A stretch of 64,000 nt of DNA from Actinoplanes philippinensis (GCF_900113015.1 NZ_FONV01000015.1:160309-224308); one strand, 5' to 3'. Positions 25,567 through 34,245 are shown, counted from the first letter of the stretch. Numbers and translations are program-made. Notes: a model not told the origin generated them from the letters alone.

Positions 25567-28125
25567 TCAGGACGCGGCCTTGTCCCGGGCTCGCGCCTTC
25601 AGCGCCCGGAGCACACCGTCGCGCCCCTCGGCCACCAGCCGCCGCAGCGACGCGGGATGCCCGTCCTGCGCCAGCCAGGCGTCGGTGAGCGCCACGGTCT
25701 CCTCGCTGATCTGGAACACCGGGTAGGCCATGGTCGCGAACTCCTGCGCCGGCTCACTGTCCGAGCGGGCCCACACGTCCGCCACCACCGCGAAGAACTT
25801 CTCCGCGTACGGCGCCGTCAGCGCCACCTGCCGGGTGCTCTGGAAGCCCTGCAGCAGCGACCGGTTCAACCAGTTCGGCGGGGCCTGCGGGCCGGTCAGC
25901 TCGGCCCAGACGCGCGCCTTGTTCTCCGCGGTCGGCAGCAGCGCGCGGGCGACCGCCGCCTCCCGCTCGCCGCTGGCCGTCTTGTCCCCGGCCAGCTCGT
26001 CGTCGATCTCCGTCTCGGCGGCGGCGCCCAGCGCGGCCAGCGCCTGCAGCAGCGACCAGCGCAGCTCGGTGTCGACCACCAGGCCCTCCGGCTTCGCCTC
26101 GCCGGACAGCCAGCCGCGCAGCACGGCCGCCTGCTCCGGGGTGCGGGCCGCGGTGATGAACGCCCGGGCCCAGGTCAGCTGCCAGCCACTGCCCGGCTCG
26201 GCCGCGGCCAGCTGCCGCTGCGCCAGCCCGGCCAGCAGCGCCCAGCCCTCCGGCGCCCACGCCGGGTCGGCGAAGCTGGTCAGCGACATCCCGGCCTGCC
26301 GCAGCGTGGCGGTGGTCAGGTTGATGTCGCTCTCGGCCGGCAGGCCCGCCACCACCAGCGCCACGTAGTCACGGGCGGCCAGCTCGGCGTCGCGCAGCAT
26401 GTCCCACGCGGCCGCCCAGGACAGCGCTCGCGGCAGCGCCGAGTCGAAGCCCCCGATGTGCCGCACCAGGGTGGCCATCGATCGCTCGTCCAGCCGCAGC
26501 TTCGCGTACGTCAGGTCGTCGTCGTTGACAAGCAGCAGGTCCGGCGCCCGCACCCCGGTCAGCGCGGTGATCGGGGTCTGCTCGCCCGCCACGTCGGCCT
26601 CGATCAGCTCCCGCCGGACCAGCCGGTCGCCGTCCAGGTCGTACAGGCCGATGCCGACCCGGTGGGTACGCAACGTCGGGAACCCCGCCGGCGCCTCCTG
26701 CTGCACGACGACACTCGTGTACGTCCCGTCGGCCCCCACCTCGACGATCGGGCGCAGCGTGTTGACCTGCGCCGTCTCCAGCCACTGCGCGGCGAACTTG
26801 CGCAGCTCCCGGCCGGACGCCGTCTCCAGCTCGGTGAGCAGGTCGTCGAAGGTGGCATTGCCCCAGGCGTGCTTGGTGAAGTAGGCGCGCAGACCGGTCA
26901 GGAACGGGTCCAGCCCGACGTAGGCGACCAGCTGCTTGATCACGCTGGCGCCCTTGGCGTACGTGATGCCGTCGAAGTTGACCTCGACCGCCTCCAGGTC
27001 CGGCATCTCGCAGTACACCGGGTGGGTGGAGGAGAGCTGGTCCTGCCGGTAGCCCCAGGACTTGCGGATCGACAGGAACGTCGACCAGGCGTCGGCGAAC
27101 CGGGTGGCCTCGGTGTTGCACCAGTGGCTGGCCCACTCGGCGAACGACTCGTTCAGCCACAGGTCGTTCCACCAGCGCATGGTGACCAGGTCACCGAACC
27201 ACATGTGGGCGAGCTCGTGCAGGATGGTGTTGGCGCGCTGCTCGTACTCGTAGTCGGTGACCTGTGACCGGAAGATGTAGTGCGACTCGGCGTGGGTGAC
27301 GCAGCCGAAGTTCTCCATCGCGCCGGCGTTGAAGTCGGGCACCCACAGCTGGTCGTACTTGGGCAGCGGGTACCGCACGCCGAACTTCTCGTGGAAGAAG
27401 TCGAACCCCTGCTTGGTGATCAGGAACAGGTCGTCGGCGTCCAGGTAGCGGGCCATCGAGGCGCGGCAGAAGACGCCCAGCTCGATGCCGTCGTGGGAGT
27501 CGCGGACCTCGTGGTACGGCCCGGCGCAGATCGCCGTGATGTAGGTGCTCATCCGCGGCGAGGTGGTGAAGTGCACCGTCTTGGCGCCGAACGCGGCAGC
27601 CTCCTCGGACTCCACCGGCATGTTGGAGACGACCTTCCAGTGCCCGGGAGCGGTCACGTGCCACGTGTACACGCTCTTCAGGTCGGGCTGGTCGAAGCAG
27701 GCGTACGCCCGCTGCGCGTCCGCCGTCTCGAACTGGCTGTAGAGGTAGACCTCCTTGTCGACCGGGTCGAGACTGCGCTGGAGCCCCTGGCCGCTCGCCG
27801 AGTATCCGAAGTCCCCGTCGACGACGAGGGTGTTCTCCGCGGCGAGCCCGGGCAGCGCCAGGCCCTTCTCCGCGGTCCAGGCGCTGATGTCGAGCGGGCT
27901 GCCGTTGAGCGTCGCGGAGTTGATCCGCACCGCGGCCGCCTCGATGAACGTCGCCGCGCCCGGCTCGGCGCACCGGAAGTTGATCACTGTGGTGGACCTG
28001 AACGTCTCGGAGCCGGGGTTGCCGTGCCCGTCGGTCAGGTCGAGGGTGATGTCGTACCCGGTCACCTCGAGCAATCGACCACGCTCCGCAGCCTCGACCT
28101 GGGTCAGGTTGTGAACACCGGCCAC
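25567..28125 (-). CDS. pepN: Aminopeptidase N
   Basis: A cytoplasmic M1-family zinc metallopeptidase that removes N-terminal amino acids. The substrate-binding GAMEN motif is followed by the zinc site HELAHMWFGD and, further on, NESFAEW with the third zinc ligand. The M1 N-terminal beta domain and a long helical C-terminal domain of the actinobacterial ERAP1-like type complete about 852 residues, normal for the family. The GTG at 28125 is chosen because AAGGAG sits eight bases upstream; a GTG at 28131 is too close to it. It is divergent from the nitroreductase-like gene, as with Rv2467 and Rv2466c in mycobacteria (from memory). Confidence 0.95.
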   Translation of the reverse strand: MAGVHNLTQVEAAERGRLLEVTGYDITLDLTDGHGNPGSETFRSTTVINFRCAEPGAATFIEAAAVRINSATLNGSPLDISAWTAEKGLALPGLAAENTLVVDGDFGYSASGQGLQRSLDPVDKEVYLYSQFETADAQRAYACFDQPDLKSVYTWHVTAPGHWKVVSNMPVESEEAAAFGAKTVHFTTSPRMSTYITAICAGPYHEVRDSHDGIELGVFCRASMARYLDADDLFLITKQGFDFFHEKFGVRYPLPKYDQLWVPDFNAGAMENFGCVTHAESHYIFRSQVTDYEYEQRANTILHELAHMWFGDLVTMRWWNDLWLNESFAEWASHWCNTEATRFADAWSTFLSIRKSWGYRQDQLSSTHPVYCEMPDLEAVEVNFDGITYAKGASVIKQLVAYVGLDPFLTGLRAYFTKHAWGNATFDDLLTELETASGRELRKFAAQWLETAQVNTLRPIVEVGADGTYTSVVVQQEAPAGFPTLRTHRVGIGLYDLDGDRLVRRELIEADVAGEQTPITALTGVRAPDLLLVNDDDLTYAKLRLDERSMATLVRHIGGFDSALPRALSWAAAWDMLRDAELAARDYVALVVAGLPAESDINLTTATLRQAGMSLTSFADPAWAPEGWALLAGLAQRQLAAAEPGSGWQLTWARAFITAARTPEQAAVLRGWLSGEAKPEGLVVDTELRWSLLQALAALGAAAETEIDDELAGDKTASGEREAAVARALLPTAENKARVWAELTGPQAPPNWLNRSLLQGFQSTRQVALTAPYAEKFFAVVADVWARSDSEPAQEFATMAYPVFQISEETVALTDAWLAQDGHPASLRRLVAEGRDGVLRALKARARDKAAS

Positions 28126-28232
28126 GTGCACTCTCCTTCGAGCTGACAGCTGATTGCTTTACCCGCAGCCTATGCGGACACGGCGACGTAACTCACCCCG
28201 ACCGGGGGTCGATGAAGGTGGAAGATCGAGCC

Positions 28233-28865
28233 ATGACTCAACGTGCCACCGTCGACATGTGGTTCGACCCGCTCTGCCCGTGGGCCTGGATGACCTCCCG
28301 CTGGCTGCTGGAGGTGGAGAAGGTCCGCCCGCTGGACGTCCGTTTCAACGTCATGAGCCTGTCCGTCCTCAACGAGGGCCGCGACGAGCTTCCCGATTCC
28401 TACAAGGAACTGCTGGCCAAGGGCTGGGGTCCGGTCCGGGTCTGCATCGCCGCCGCCGAGGCCGCCGGCCCGGCCGTGCTGCGTGACCTCTACACCGCCC
28501 TCGGCACCCGTATCCACCTGCAGAAGTACGACATCGAGGACCCGAAACTCTTCCAGGAGGCGCTGGCCGAGGTGGGCCTCGACCCGAGCCTGGCCGACGC
28601 CGCGCACACCGACGCCCGCGACGAGGCGCTGCGCGCCAGCCACAACGCCGGCATGAAGCCGGTCGGCACCGACGTGGGCACCCCGGTGATCCACGCTCCC
28701 GGGCCGACCCCGGGGGAGACCGTCGCCTTCTTCGGCCCGGTCGTCACCCCGGCCCCCAAGGGCGAGGCCGCCGGCAAGCTGTGGGACGGCGTGGTCCTGG
28801 TGGCCGGCACGCCCGGCTTCTACGAGCTGAAGCGCAGCCGCGATCTCGGCCCGATCTTCGACTGA
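28233..28865 (+). CDS. DsbA-family mycothiol-dependent nitroreductase homologue (Rv2466c-like)
   Basis: A 210-residue thioredoxin-fold protein with an inserted helical domain. The N-terminal FDPLCPWAWMTSRWLLEVEKV is nearly diagnostic for the Rv2466c group, which uses mycothiol to reduce nitro compounds. The active-site motif here is CPWA: the first cysteine is kept but the second, present as CPWC in the mycobacterial enzyme as I recall, is Ala. Later motifs VGTDVGTPVIH (with the cis-Pro) and FFGPVVTP are intact. The start at 28233 gives the compact N-terminus; an upstream ATG at 28212 is possible. Divergent from pepN over about 107 bases. Confidence 0.88.
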   Translation: MTQRATVDMWFDPLCPWAWMTSRWLLEVEKVRPLDVRFNVMSLSVLNEGRDELPDSYKELLAKGWGPVRVCIAAAEAAGPAVLRDLYTALGTRIHLQKYDIEDPKLFQEALAEVGLDPSLADAAHTDARDEALRASHNAGMKPVGTDVGTPVIHAPGPTPGETVAFFGPVVTPAPKGEAAGKLWDGVVLVAGTPGFYELKRSRDLGPIFD

Positions 28866-28921
28866 AGGTTGCTGTTCGGGGGTAGTCGCACAGAAAAGCA
28901 ACGCTTCGCCCGTCATCCGTC

Positions 28922-28952
28922 GTTGGATGGGGTGACCTACACCTCATCCAAC
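28922..28952. promoter_or_regulatory. Inverted repeat before a candidate small gene
   Basis: Twelve-base arms GTTGGATGGGGT and ACCTCATCCAAC pair with one mismatch around a 7-base centre. The repeat ends three bases before the ribosome-binding-like GGAGGCGGG of the small frame starting at 28966. It could be an operator, or an RNA hairpin that sequesters or exposes the site. Confidence 0.45.
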
Positions 28953-28965
28953 ACGGAGGCGGGTA

Positions 28966-29175
28966 ATGCCGGAAATCAACTCGGCCGGAACGAGCATCAG
29001 TGTCCAGCGCGGAGTCTGGGCCGATTTGCCTCCTGAGGTGGCGATTATGCTCGCTCCGCCGGTAACCGTGACGGCACGCCCCGCCGAACGGCCGGTGAAT
29101 CCGCACCCCACATCACAGTTGAGCAGGTCACGGGGGGCTATGCCGGTGGTTAGGTACCCAAGCTTCGCCGGGTAA
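28966..29175 (+). CDS. Candidate small protein (69 residues), uncertain
   Basis: An ATG with GGAGGCGGG upstream opens a 69-residue frame in the 320-base gap between the nitroreductase-like gene and the DUF1015 gene. The peptide is Pro/Val/Arg-rich with no signal peptide, cysteine or known motif. In favour: good ribosome binding site, inverted repeat just upstream, and the stop 10 bases before the next start. Against: its third codon positions are only about two-thirds G or C, well below the neighbours. It could be a leader peptide, a small regulatory protein, or chance. No function is proposed. Confidence 0.35.
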   Translation: MPEINSAGTSISVQRGVWADLPPEVAIMLAPPVTVTARPAERPVNPHPTSQLSRSRGAMPVVRYPSFAG

Positions 29176-29185
29176 GTTGCGTGCC

Positions 29186-30382
29186 ATGACGGTCGTGCAC
29201 CCGATCAAACTGGCCTGGATCACCAACGGAGGTACCGGGGCCCAGAATTACGACGAGTTCGCCGACGACGCCGAAATCACCGACATCATCAAGGGCAACC
29301 CGCACAGCGCGCTTGCCGTGGAGATGCCGCACCTCGCGCCCGAGTCCCTCGGGAAGTCCTTCCTCGAGTCGCTGCCGGACGCCGTCGTCCGACTGCAGCG
29401 CGACCAGGCCGAGGAGAAATACCGGCAGGCTGAGCACGTCGTGGTGCTCTACCGGATAACGGCGCCGGGCGAGGCGCCCGCCTACGGCCTGTGGAGCATG
29501 GTCGAGACCGGCCAGATCTCCACCAGCGCCGACGAGCCCGGCCTGGTCATCCGCAACGAGGACGTCTTCATCAGCAAGGTGCGCGAGCGTGTCGCTCTCG
29601 CCGAGGCCGTGGGTGCGCTGCTCTCCCCGGTGCTGCTGCTGCAGACCGGGCGCGGCGAGGAGCTGCACGCGGCGCTCGCCGAGGCCACCGACGCCGCCGG
29701 GGCGCCGGCCGCCACCGACGTGGACGGCTCCGGGCGTACCCATGCGATCTGGCCGGTCGGCCCCGGTGAGCTGCAGGATCGCCTGCTCGCCCTGGCCGGC
29801 GGCGGCGAGCTGGTGGTCGCCGACGGCAACCACCGCAGCCTCGCCGCGCAGACCGGCGGCCTGGAGCGCTTCCTGGCCGTCGTCACCACCCCGGCGTCGG
29901 TCTTCATCCAGCCTTACAACCGGCTGGTCAGCGAGCTGCCGGCGTCGCTCGACGAGCTTCTCGAGCGCCTTCGCGCGGCGGGAGCGACGGTCACCGAGCT
30001 GCCGCGCGTCGCGCAGCTTCCGATCAAGGGCACCATCGAGTTGTACGGCTACGCGCGCTCGTTCGCGGTCGGTCTCCCGTCCGACCCGGCCGGCACCTCG
30101 GTGGAGAACCTGGATCACGCCCTCGTCGAGCGGGTCCTGCTGCGTGACGCGCTCGGCCTGGACGCGGGCGACAAGCGCATCTCCTACATCGGCGGCGACT
30201 ACCCGGTCGAGTGGCTGCGCGGCGAGGTCGACGCCGGCCGCGCCGAGCTGGCGATCCTGATCGCGCCGGTGACCGTCGACGACTTCGTCGAGGTCAACCT
30301 GGAGCGGCTCAAGCTGCCACGCAAGAGCACCTGGTTCACCCCCAAGGCGCGGGGCGGCCTGGTCGTCGCCGACGTCCGCTGA
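29186..30382 (+). CDS. DUF1015 family protein
   Basis: A 398-residue cytoplasmic protein of DUF1015, found widely in bacteria and of unknown biochemical role (sometimes linked to serine or phospho-metabolism). The most telling motif is ELVVADGNHRSLAA in the middle, corresponding to the family's DGHHR segment with one residue changed. The N-terminus (YDEFADDAEITDIIKGNPHSALAVEMPH) and the C-terminal RGGLVVADVR also fit. The ATG at 29186 lacks a strong site; a TTG at 29177 is an alternative. It joins the esterase gene by a TGATG overlap. Confidence 0.82.
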   Translation: MTVVHPIKLAWITNGGTGAQNYDEFADDAEITDIIKGNPHSALAVEMPHLAPESLGKSFLESLPDAVVRLQRDQAEEKYRQAEHVVVLYRITAPGEAPAYGLWSMVETGQISTSADEPGLVIRNEDVFISKVRERVALAEAVGALLSPVLLLQTGRGEELHAALAEATDAAGAPAATDVDGSGRTHAIWPVGPGELQDRLLALAGGGELVVADGNHRSLAAQTGGLERFLAVVTTPASVFIQPYNRLVSELPASLDELLERLRAAGATVTELPRVAQLPIKGTIELYGYARSFAVGLPSDPAGTSVENLDHALVERVLLRDALGLDAGDKRISYIGGDYPVEWLRGEVDAGRAELAILIAPVTVDDFVEVNLERLKLPRKSTWFTPKARGGLVVADVR

Positions 30383-31299
30383 TGCTGCACCCACAGGTCG
30401 AGGCCGCCGCCCAGCTCCGGCGGCGGCCCAGCCCCTCGGAGCTCGCCGCCGACCCGTACCAGCGGCTGCTCGGCGTCCGGGCCGCGATGGAGGAGTCGAA
30501 CGAGGCCGAGACCGGCCCGGCGCTGCCGTTGCCGGTGGTCGCCGACTTCGACGCCGACGGTGTGCCCTGCCGCCTCTACGCCACCAGGGCCGGCGCCCCG
30601 GTGCTGGTCTACCTGCACGGCGGCGGCTGGTGCTACGGCAGCATCGAGACCGTGGACCGGTTCTGCCGCCGGGTCGCCGACCGCTCAGGCTGCGCCGTGG
30701 TGTCGGCCGGCTACCGGCTGGCCCCCGAGCACGTCTTCCCGGCCGCGATCGAGGACGCCGAGACCGTCCTGTCGTACCTGCGCCGGGAAGGCGCCGGCCT
30801 CGGCGTGGACGTCTCCCGGCTGGCGATCGGCGGGGACAGCGCGGGCGGCCAGCTCGCCACCGTCACCGCCCGCCGCCAGCGTGACGCGGCCACCCCGCTC
30901 GACTTCCAGGTGCTCATCTACCCGGCCCTCGACCCGCTCACCTCCGCCGAGTCGTATGACGAGGTGGGGCAGTACGGGCTGGACCGGGCCTCGATGAGAC
31001 TGGCCTGGGAGACGTTCGTCCCCGACCCGGTGCGCCGGCTCACCCCGGACGTGTCGCCGCTCGCGGTGGCCGACCTGTCCGGGATGCCGCCCACCCTGGT
31101 GATCACCGCCGAGTACGACGCGCTCCGCGACGAGGGCGCCGACTACGCGAACGCGTTGATCGCCGCGGGCGTCCCGGTGGTGCACACCCGCTACATGGGT
31201 GTGAACCACGGTTTCGCCCGCAAACTGGCCACCATCGACGCCGCGCGTGCCGCGGCTGACCAGGTGGCGTCCGCCCTGCGTTCGGCCCTCACCTTCTGA
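30382..31299 (+). CDS. Alpha/beta hydrolase, HSL (family IV) esterase
   Basis: A 305-residue carboxylesterase of the hormone-sensitive-lipase family. The oxyanion motif HGGGW is near residue 76, the nucleophile elbow GDSAGG is near residue 152, the acid is probably in EYDALRDEG, and the His is in GVNHGF near the end. It hydrolyses short acyl esters in general; the natural substrate is unknown. The ATG overlaps the DUF1015 stop (TGATG), and rpiB begins 12 bases after its end, so the three form one transcript. In mycobacteria an esterase gene (lipP) also lies near rpiB, from memory, but it belongs to another family. Confidence 0.92.
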   Translation: MLHPQVEAAAQLRRRPSPSELAADPYQRLLGVRAAMEESNEAETGPALPLPVVADFDADGVPCRLYATRAGAPVLVYLHGGGWCYGSIETVDRFCRRVADRSGCAVVSAGYRLAPEHVFPAAIEDAETVLSYLRREGAGLGVDVSRLAIGGDSAGGQLATVTARRQRDAATPLDFQVLIYPALDPLTSAESYDEVGQYGLDRASMRLAWETFVPDPVRRLTPDVSPLAVADLSGMPPTLVITAEYDALRDEGADYANALIAAGVPVVHTRYMGVNHGFARKLATIDAARAAADQVASALRSALTF

Positions 31300-31311
31300 A
31301 AGACTTCTGCC

Positions 31312-31797
31312 ATGCGTCTCTACCTGGGTTCCGACCACGCCGGCTTCGAGCTGAAGAACCACCTCGTGAACCACCTGGCCAAGCAGGGGCACGACGTGGT
31401 GGACGTCGGACCGCACGTCTACGACGCCGAGGACGACTACCCGGCGTTCTGCTTCCACACCGGCGCGAAGGTGGTCGCCGACCCCGGCTCGCTCGGCATC
31501 GTGATCGGCGGCTCCGGCAACGGCGAGCAGATCGCGGCCAACAAGGTCCCCGGCGTCCGCTCCGCCCTCGTCTGGAAAACCGAGATCGCCGAACTGGCCC
31601 GCCAGCACAACGACAGCAACGTGATCGCCATCGGCGCCCGCCAGCACACCCTGGACGAGGCGACCGCTTTCGTCGAGGCGTTCATCGCGACGTCGTTCTC
31701 CGGCGACCCCCGGCACGCCCGCCGGATCGCCCAGCTCGCCGACTACGAGGTCGCTCGCGAACTGCCGGAGCTGCCGTCCTCGACGGCCACCGACTGA
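31312..31797 (+). CDS. rpiB: Ribose-5-phosphate isomerase B
   Basis: RpiB interconverts ribose-5-phosphate and ribulose-5-phosphate in the pentose phosphate pathway. The 161-residue protein shows GSDHAGFELK at the N-terminus, IVIGGSGNGEQIAANKVPGVRSAL in the middle and NDSNVIAIGARQ after it. As in the mycobacterial enzyme, the E. coli catalytic Cys is replaced by Ser in GGSGNGE and the nearby Glu is expected to act as base. It is the last gene of the DUF1015-esterase-rpiB run, and a hairpin follows it. Confidence 0.95.
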   Translation: MRLYLGSDHAGFELKNHLVNHLAKQGHDVVDVGPHVYDAEDDYPAFCFHTGAKVVADPGSLGIVIGGSGNGEQIAANKVPGVRSALVWKTEIAELARQHNDSNVIAIGARQHTLDEATAFVEAFIATSFSGDPRHARRIAQLADYEVARELPELPSSTATD

Positions 31798-31813
31798 TCC
31801 CACCCGCACCACA

Positions 31814-31842
31814 CGGCCGGCCGCCCTCCGGGCAGCCGGCCG
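31814..31842 (+). terminator. Hairpin after rpiB
   Basis: Arms CGGCCGGC and GCCGGCCG (31814-31821 and 31835-31842) form an 8-bp perfect stem 17 bases after the rpiB stop. There is no T-run, so it is a weak or factor-assisted terminator at best. Confidence 0.5.
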
Positions 31843-32005
31843 CCCCGTCGGCCCGCCCCCGTCGGCCCGCCCCCGTCGGCCCGCCGCCGTCTCGTCCGCC
31901 CGGCCGTCTCGTCCGCCCGGCCGTCTTGTGCGTCCCGCGAGTCCGCCTGGTCCCGCGAGTCCGCCTGGTCCCGCGAGTCCGCCTGGTCCCGCGAGTCCGC
32001 CCGGC
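31840..32005. repeat. Compound tandem repeats downstream of rpiB
   Basis: Three short arrays follow one another in this 290-base noncoding gap: GTCGGCCCGCCCC (13 bp, about three copies), CGTCTCGTCCGCCCGGC-like (16-17 bp, about three copies), and TCCCGCGAGTCCGCCTGG (18 bp, four copies, about 31936-32005). Open frames over them are only low-complexity Pro/Arg peptides. I see no gene here. Confidence 0.88.
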
Positions 32006-32087
32006 GTCGGAGGCGGGCGGATCGTCTCCGGCGGGCTCTGGCCGGCTCCGTCCGGTCGGTTCCAGCCGTGGTTCGGCCTCGAGACCC

Positions 32088-32891
32088 TCAGCGGCGCGGC
32101 AGTTCCTCGCGGGGCAGCCAGTTGCGCCGGATGATCGGCAGATCGCGCTCGGCGGCGGCCAAATCCTCGTCAGTGGGCCGGGACGCGTCCCGGGCACGCA
32201 GCGCCGCACCCACGCTGACCTGTGACGACCCCGAGCCCACCAGGCCACGGAGCCCGCGCTCGGACTCCCGGTCCTCGTTGCCGCCCGCCCCGGCCCGCTT
32301 CGGCATGCCGCCGCGGCTGGGCCGACCGGTCGACCGGTCACCGGGCGTCCCGTCCGGCGTCACCACGGCCGGGGCCGGAGCGTGTGGGGGCGCCGGCACA
32401 GGTGGCGCCCCGCCAGGCGGACCGGGAACCGGCGGAGGCCCCGGCACCGGCGGATGATGAGGCGGCGCGGGAACAGCCACAGGCGGCGCGGGAACAGCCA
32501 CAGGCGGCGCGGGAACAGCCACAGGCGGCGCCGGGACAGCCACAGGTGGCGCCGGAACAGCCACAGGCGGCGCCGGGACAGCCACTGGTGGCGCGGGAGG
32601 AGCCACGGGCGGCGTGGAAACGCCGGCGGGTGGTGCGGGGACGGCCGTGGGCGGGGTGGGGACAGCCAGTGGCGGCGCGGGGACGCCCATCGGCGGTGCG
32701 GGAACGGCGACGGGCGGCCCGGACGGCGCGGGAGGCCCCGACGGAGCGGGTGGTGCGGCGACGGGTGGCGCAGGCGCGGGAACAGCCGCGGCCGGGGCGG
32801 CGGGTGCGTCGGCAGCCGCCTCGGCGGTGGTCGTCTCGGTGGACGCCGAGGAGGGACGCACACGGCGGCGTCGGCGTTCGGGCTGGCCCAT
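32088..32891 (-). CDS. Proline-rich repeat protein, unknown function
   Basis: A 267-residue protein with a basic start (MGQPERRRRRVRPSS), a long Ala/Pro/Val stretch including at least six VAVPAPP heptads, and a C-terminal 70 residues of normal composition (VSVGAALRARDASRPTDEDLAAAERDLPIIRRNWLPREELPRR). The tail looks like a folded or binding segment and may be conserved; the middle is probably disordered. The heptads are encoded by 21-bp DNA repeats at about 32464-32600. No signal peptide or membrane segment. The ATG at 32891 sits 29 bases after the stop of the upstream GNAT gene, so the two are likely cotranscribed. Confidence 0.72.
   Translation of the reverse strand: MGQPERRRRRVRPSSASTETTTAEAAADAPAAPAAAVPAPAPPVAAPPAPSGPPAPSGPPVAVPAPPMGVPAPPLAVPTPPTAVPAPPAGVSTPPVAPPAPPVAVPAPPVAVPAPPVAVPAPPVAVPAPPVAVPAPPVAVPAPPHHPPVPGPPPVPGPPGGAPPVPAPPHAPAPAVVTPDGTPGDRSTGRPSRGGMPKRAGAGGNEDRESERGLRGLVGSGSSQVSVGAALRARDASRPTDEDLAAAERDLPIIRRNWLPREELPRR
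32464..32600. repeat. 21-bp tandem repeats encoding VAVPAPP
   Basis: About six and a half head-to-tail copies of a 21-bp unit (GGAACAGCCACAGGCGGCGC on the plus strand, with small changes) lie inside the proline-rich gene. The unit is seven codons long, so copy-number change keeps frame. Confidence 0.92.
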
Positions 32892-32920
32892 GGCTCCGAC
32901 GGTACCGTCGTCACGGTCGC

Positions 32921-34144
32921 TCAGAACACCTCGGTCGGGCTCGGCAGCCGGTTCCAGCCGAGGGCTACGGTCGGATCGTTCCCGGTCAGCAGGCGGGCCC
33001 GTCCGGCGGCGACGAGCGCGCTGAGCGCGGTGCCGCCCAGGTAGACGGCGCCCAGATCGGTCACCGAGAGGGCCACGTCGGCCGGGTCGGTGGTCGCGGT
33101 GCAGGTCGCCTTGTCCGGTCCTCCGGTGAGCCGCCAGCGCCCGGTGTTCCCGGCCAGGATCGGGTCGGTCACCTCGAGGACCACGTCGACGTCGGTGGCG
33201 TACCGCCGGGCGGCCAGTGCCGCCGGCACGTCGATCACCCGTACCCACAGGCCGTCGCCGTAGGTGGCGCCGAGCCGCCGGGGTTCGTCGGCCAGGTAGA
33301 GCAGCGGCTCCTGGACGGCGGCGAGCCGCATGGTGACGCTGCGGGTGAGGTCGATACCGAGCAGGAACCGCCAGAGCGCCAGATACGTCTCCGGGTCCGC
33401 GGCGACCACCTCACGCACCTGGACCTCGGCGCTCGGGCCGTGACTGTTCCAGTCGTCCTTGACCCGCCACAGCGCATAGCCGGTGGGGCCGCCGGGGCTC
33501 TCGTGCACCACGGCGTAGCGCTTGGTGGCGCCGTCCCGATGGTCCTTCGGGTCGCCGAGGACCCACTTCCACCAGTTGTCGTCGCGGCTGGACCAGCCGA
33601 CCCGGTCCGGCCGCAGGCGCTCGTACACCGCGGCCATCTCGGCGTGCAGGTCGCCCGGGTCGCCCATCCGCAGCCGGCCGGTCGGCTCCGGCGGCGGGGC
33701 GGGGAGACGTACCTCACGATTCATGATGTTGAGATGGAGCCGGGATGCGGCCGGACCGTACCCGAATCGGGGATAAATCGAGGTTTCGCTGGCCCAGAGG
33801 ATCGCCACCGGCTCGCGACCGGCGTCGGCGATCTCGCGGAGCTGCCGGTGCATCATCCGGGTCAGCAGCCCGCGCCGCCGGTGGGTGGGCAGCACCCCGA
33901 CGCCGGAGACGTGCGCTGCCGGGATCACCGCTCCGGGCACGGTCAGGTCACGGCTGAAGGCCTGGACATGCCCCGCCACCAGCCCGGCGTCGTCGGCGAC
34001 CAGTGAGCGGTCCCGCTCGTAGACCACCCCCTCGAGATCGCGCAGCTCCCCGTCGATCTCCTCGTGGAAGACCGTGCTGAGGAGCTGGAAGATCGGTGCG
34101 AAGTCGTCGCCGGCGGCGGGGCGCAGTTGTATCTCATCCTTCAT
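32921..34144 (-). CDS. GNAT N-acetyltransferase, Eis-like
   Basis: A 407-residue protein of the Eis group: N-terminal GNAT domain, second GNAT-like domain, and C-terminal sterol-carrier-like domain. The acetyl-CoA loop is VGVLPTHRRRGLLTRMM (about residues 82-98), followed by ILWASETSIYPRFGYG, a family hallmark. The C-terminus (ALVAAGRARLLTGNDPTVAL...PTEVF) is also Eis-like; the final residue is Phe, which supplies the catalytic carboxylate in this family. Eis enzymes acetylate lysines and aminoglycosides; the substrate here is unknown. No ribosome binding site precedes the ATG at 34144, and TACACA lies six bases upstream, so a leaderless transcript is possible. Confidence 0.9.
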   Translation of the reverse strand: MKDEIQLRPAAGDDFAPIFQLLSTVFHEEIDGELRDLEGVVYERDRSLVADDAGLVAGHVQAFSRDLTVPGAVIPAAHVSGVGVLPTHRRRGLLTRMMHRQLREIADAGREPVAILWASETSIYPRFGYGPAASRLHLNIMNREVRLPAPPPEPTGRLRMGDPGDLHAEMAAVYERLRPDRVGWSSRDDNWWKWVLGDPKDHRDGATKRYAVVHESPGGPTGYALWRVKDDWNSHGPSAEVQVREVVAADPETYLALWRFLLGIDLTRSVTMRLAAVQEPLLYLADEPRRLGATYGDGLWVRVIDVPAALAARRYATDVDVVLEVTDPILAGNTGRWRLTGGPDKATCTATTDPADVALSVTDLGAVYLGGTALSALVAAGRARLLTGNDPTVALGWNRLPSPTEVF

Positions 34145-34245
34145 AAGCTGTGTGTAACGGACTGCTGTGTGCTGCGGCGACCGATTTGTTGGCTCGCTAC
34201 GCTCGAAGTCGTCGCCGGCCGGCGACCGCAGCCGGGAGGGGAATG

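Noticed and set aside
28966..29175. Lanthipeptide or lasso-peptide precursor identity for the small frame.
   Set aside because: No core pattern (no Cys, no ring-forming pattern) and no modifying enzymes nearby.
32464..32600. CRISPR-like regular repeats of 21 bp.
   Set aside because: No spacers; they encode VAVPAPP heptads in frame.
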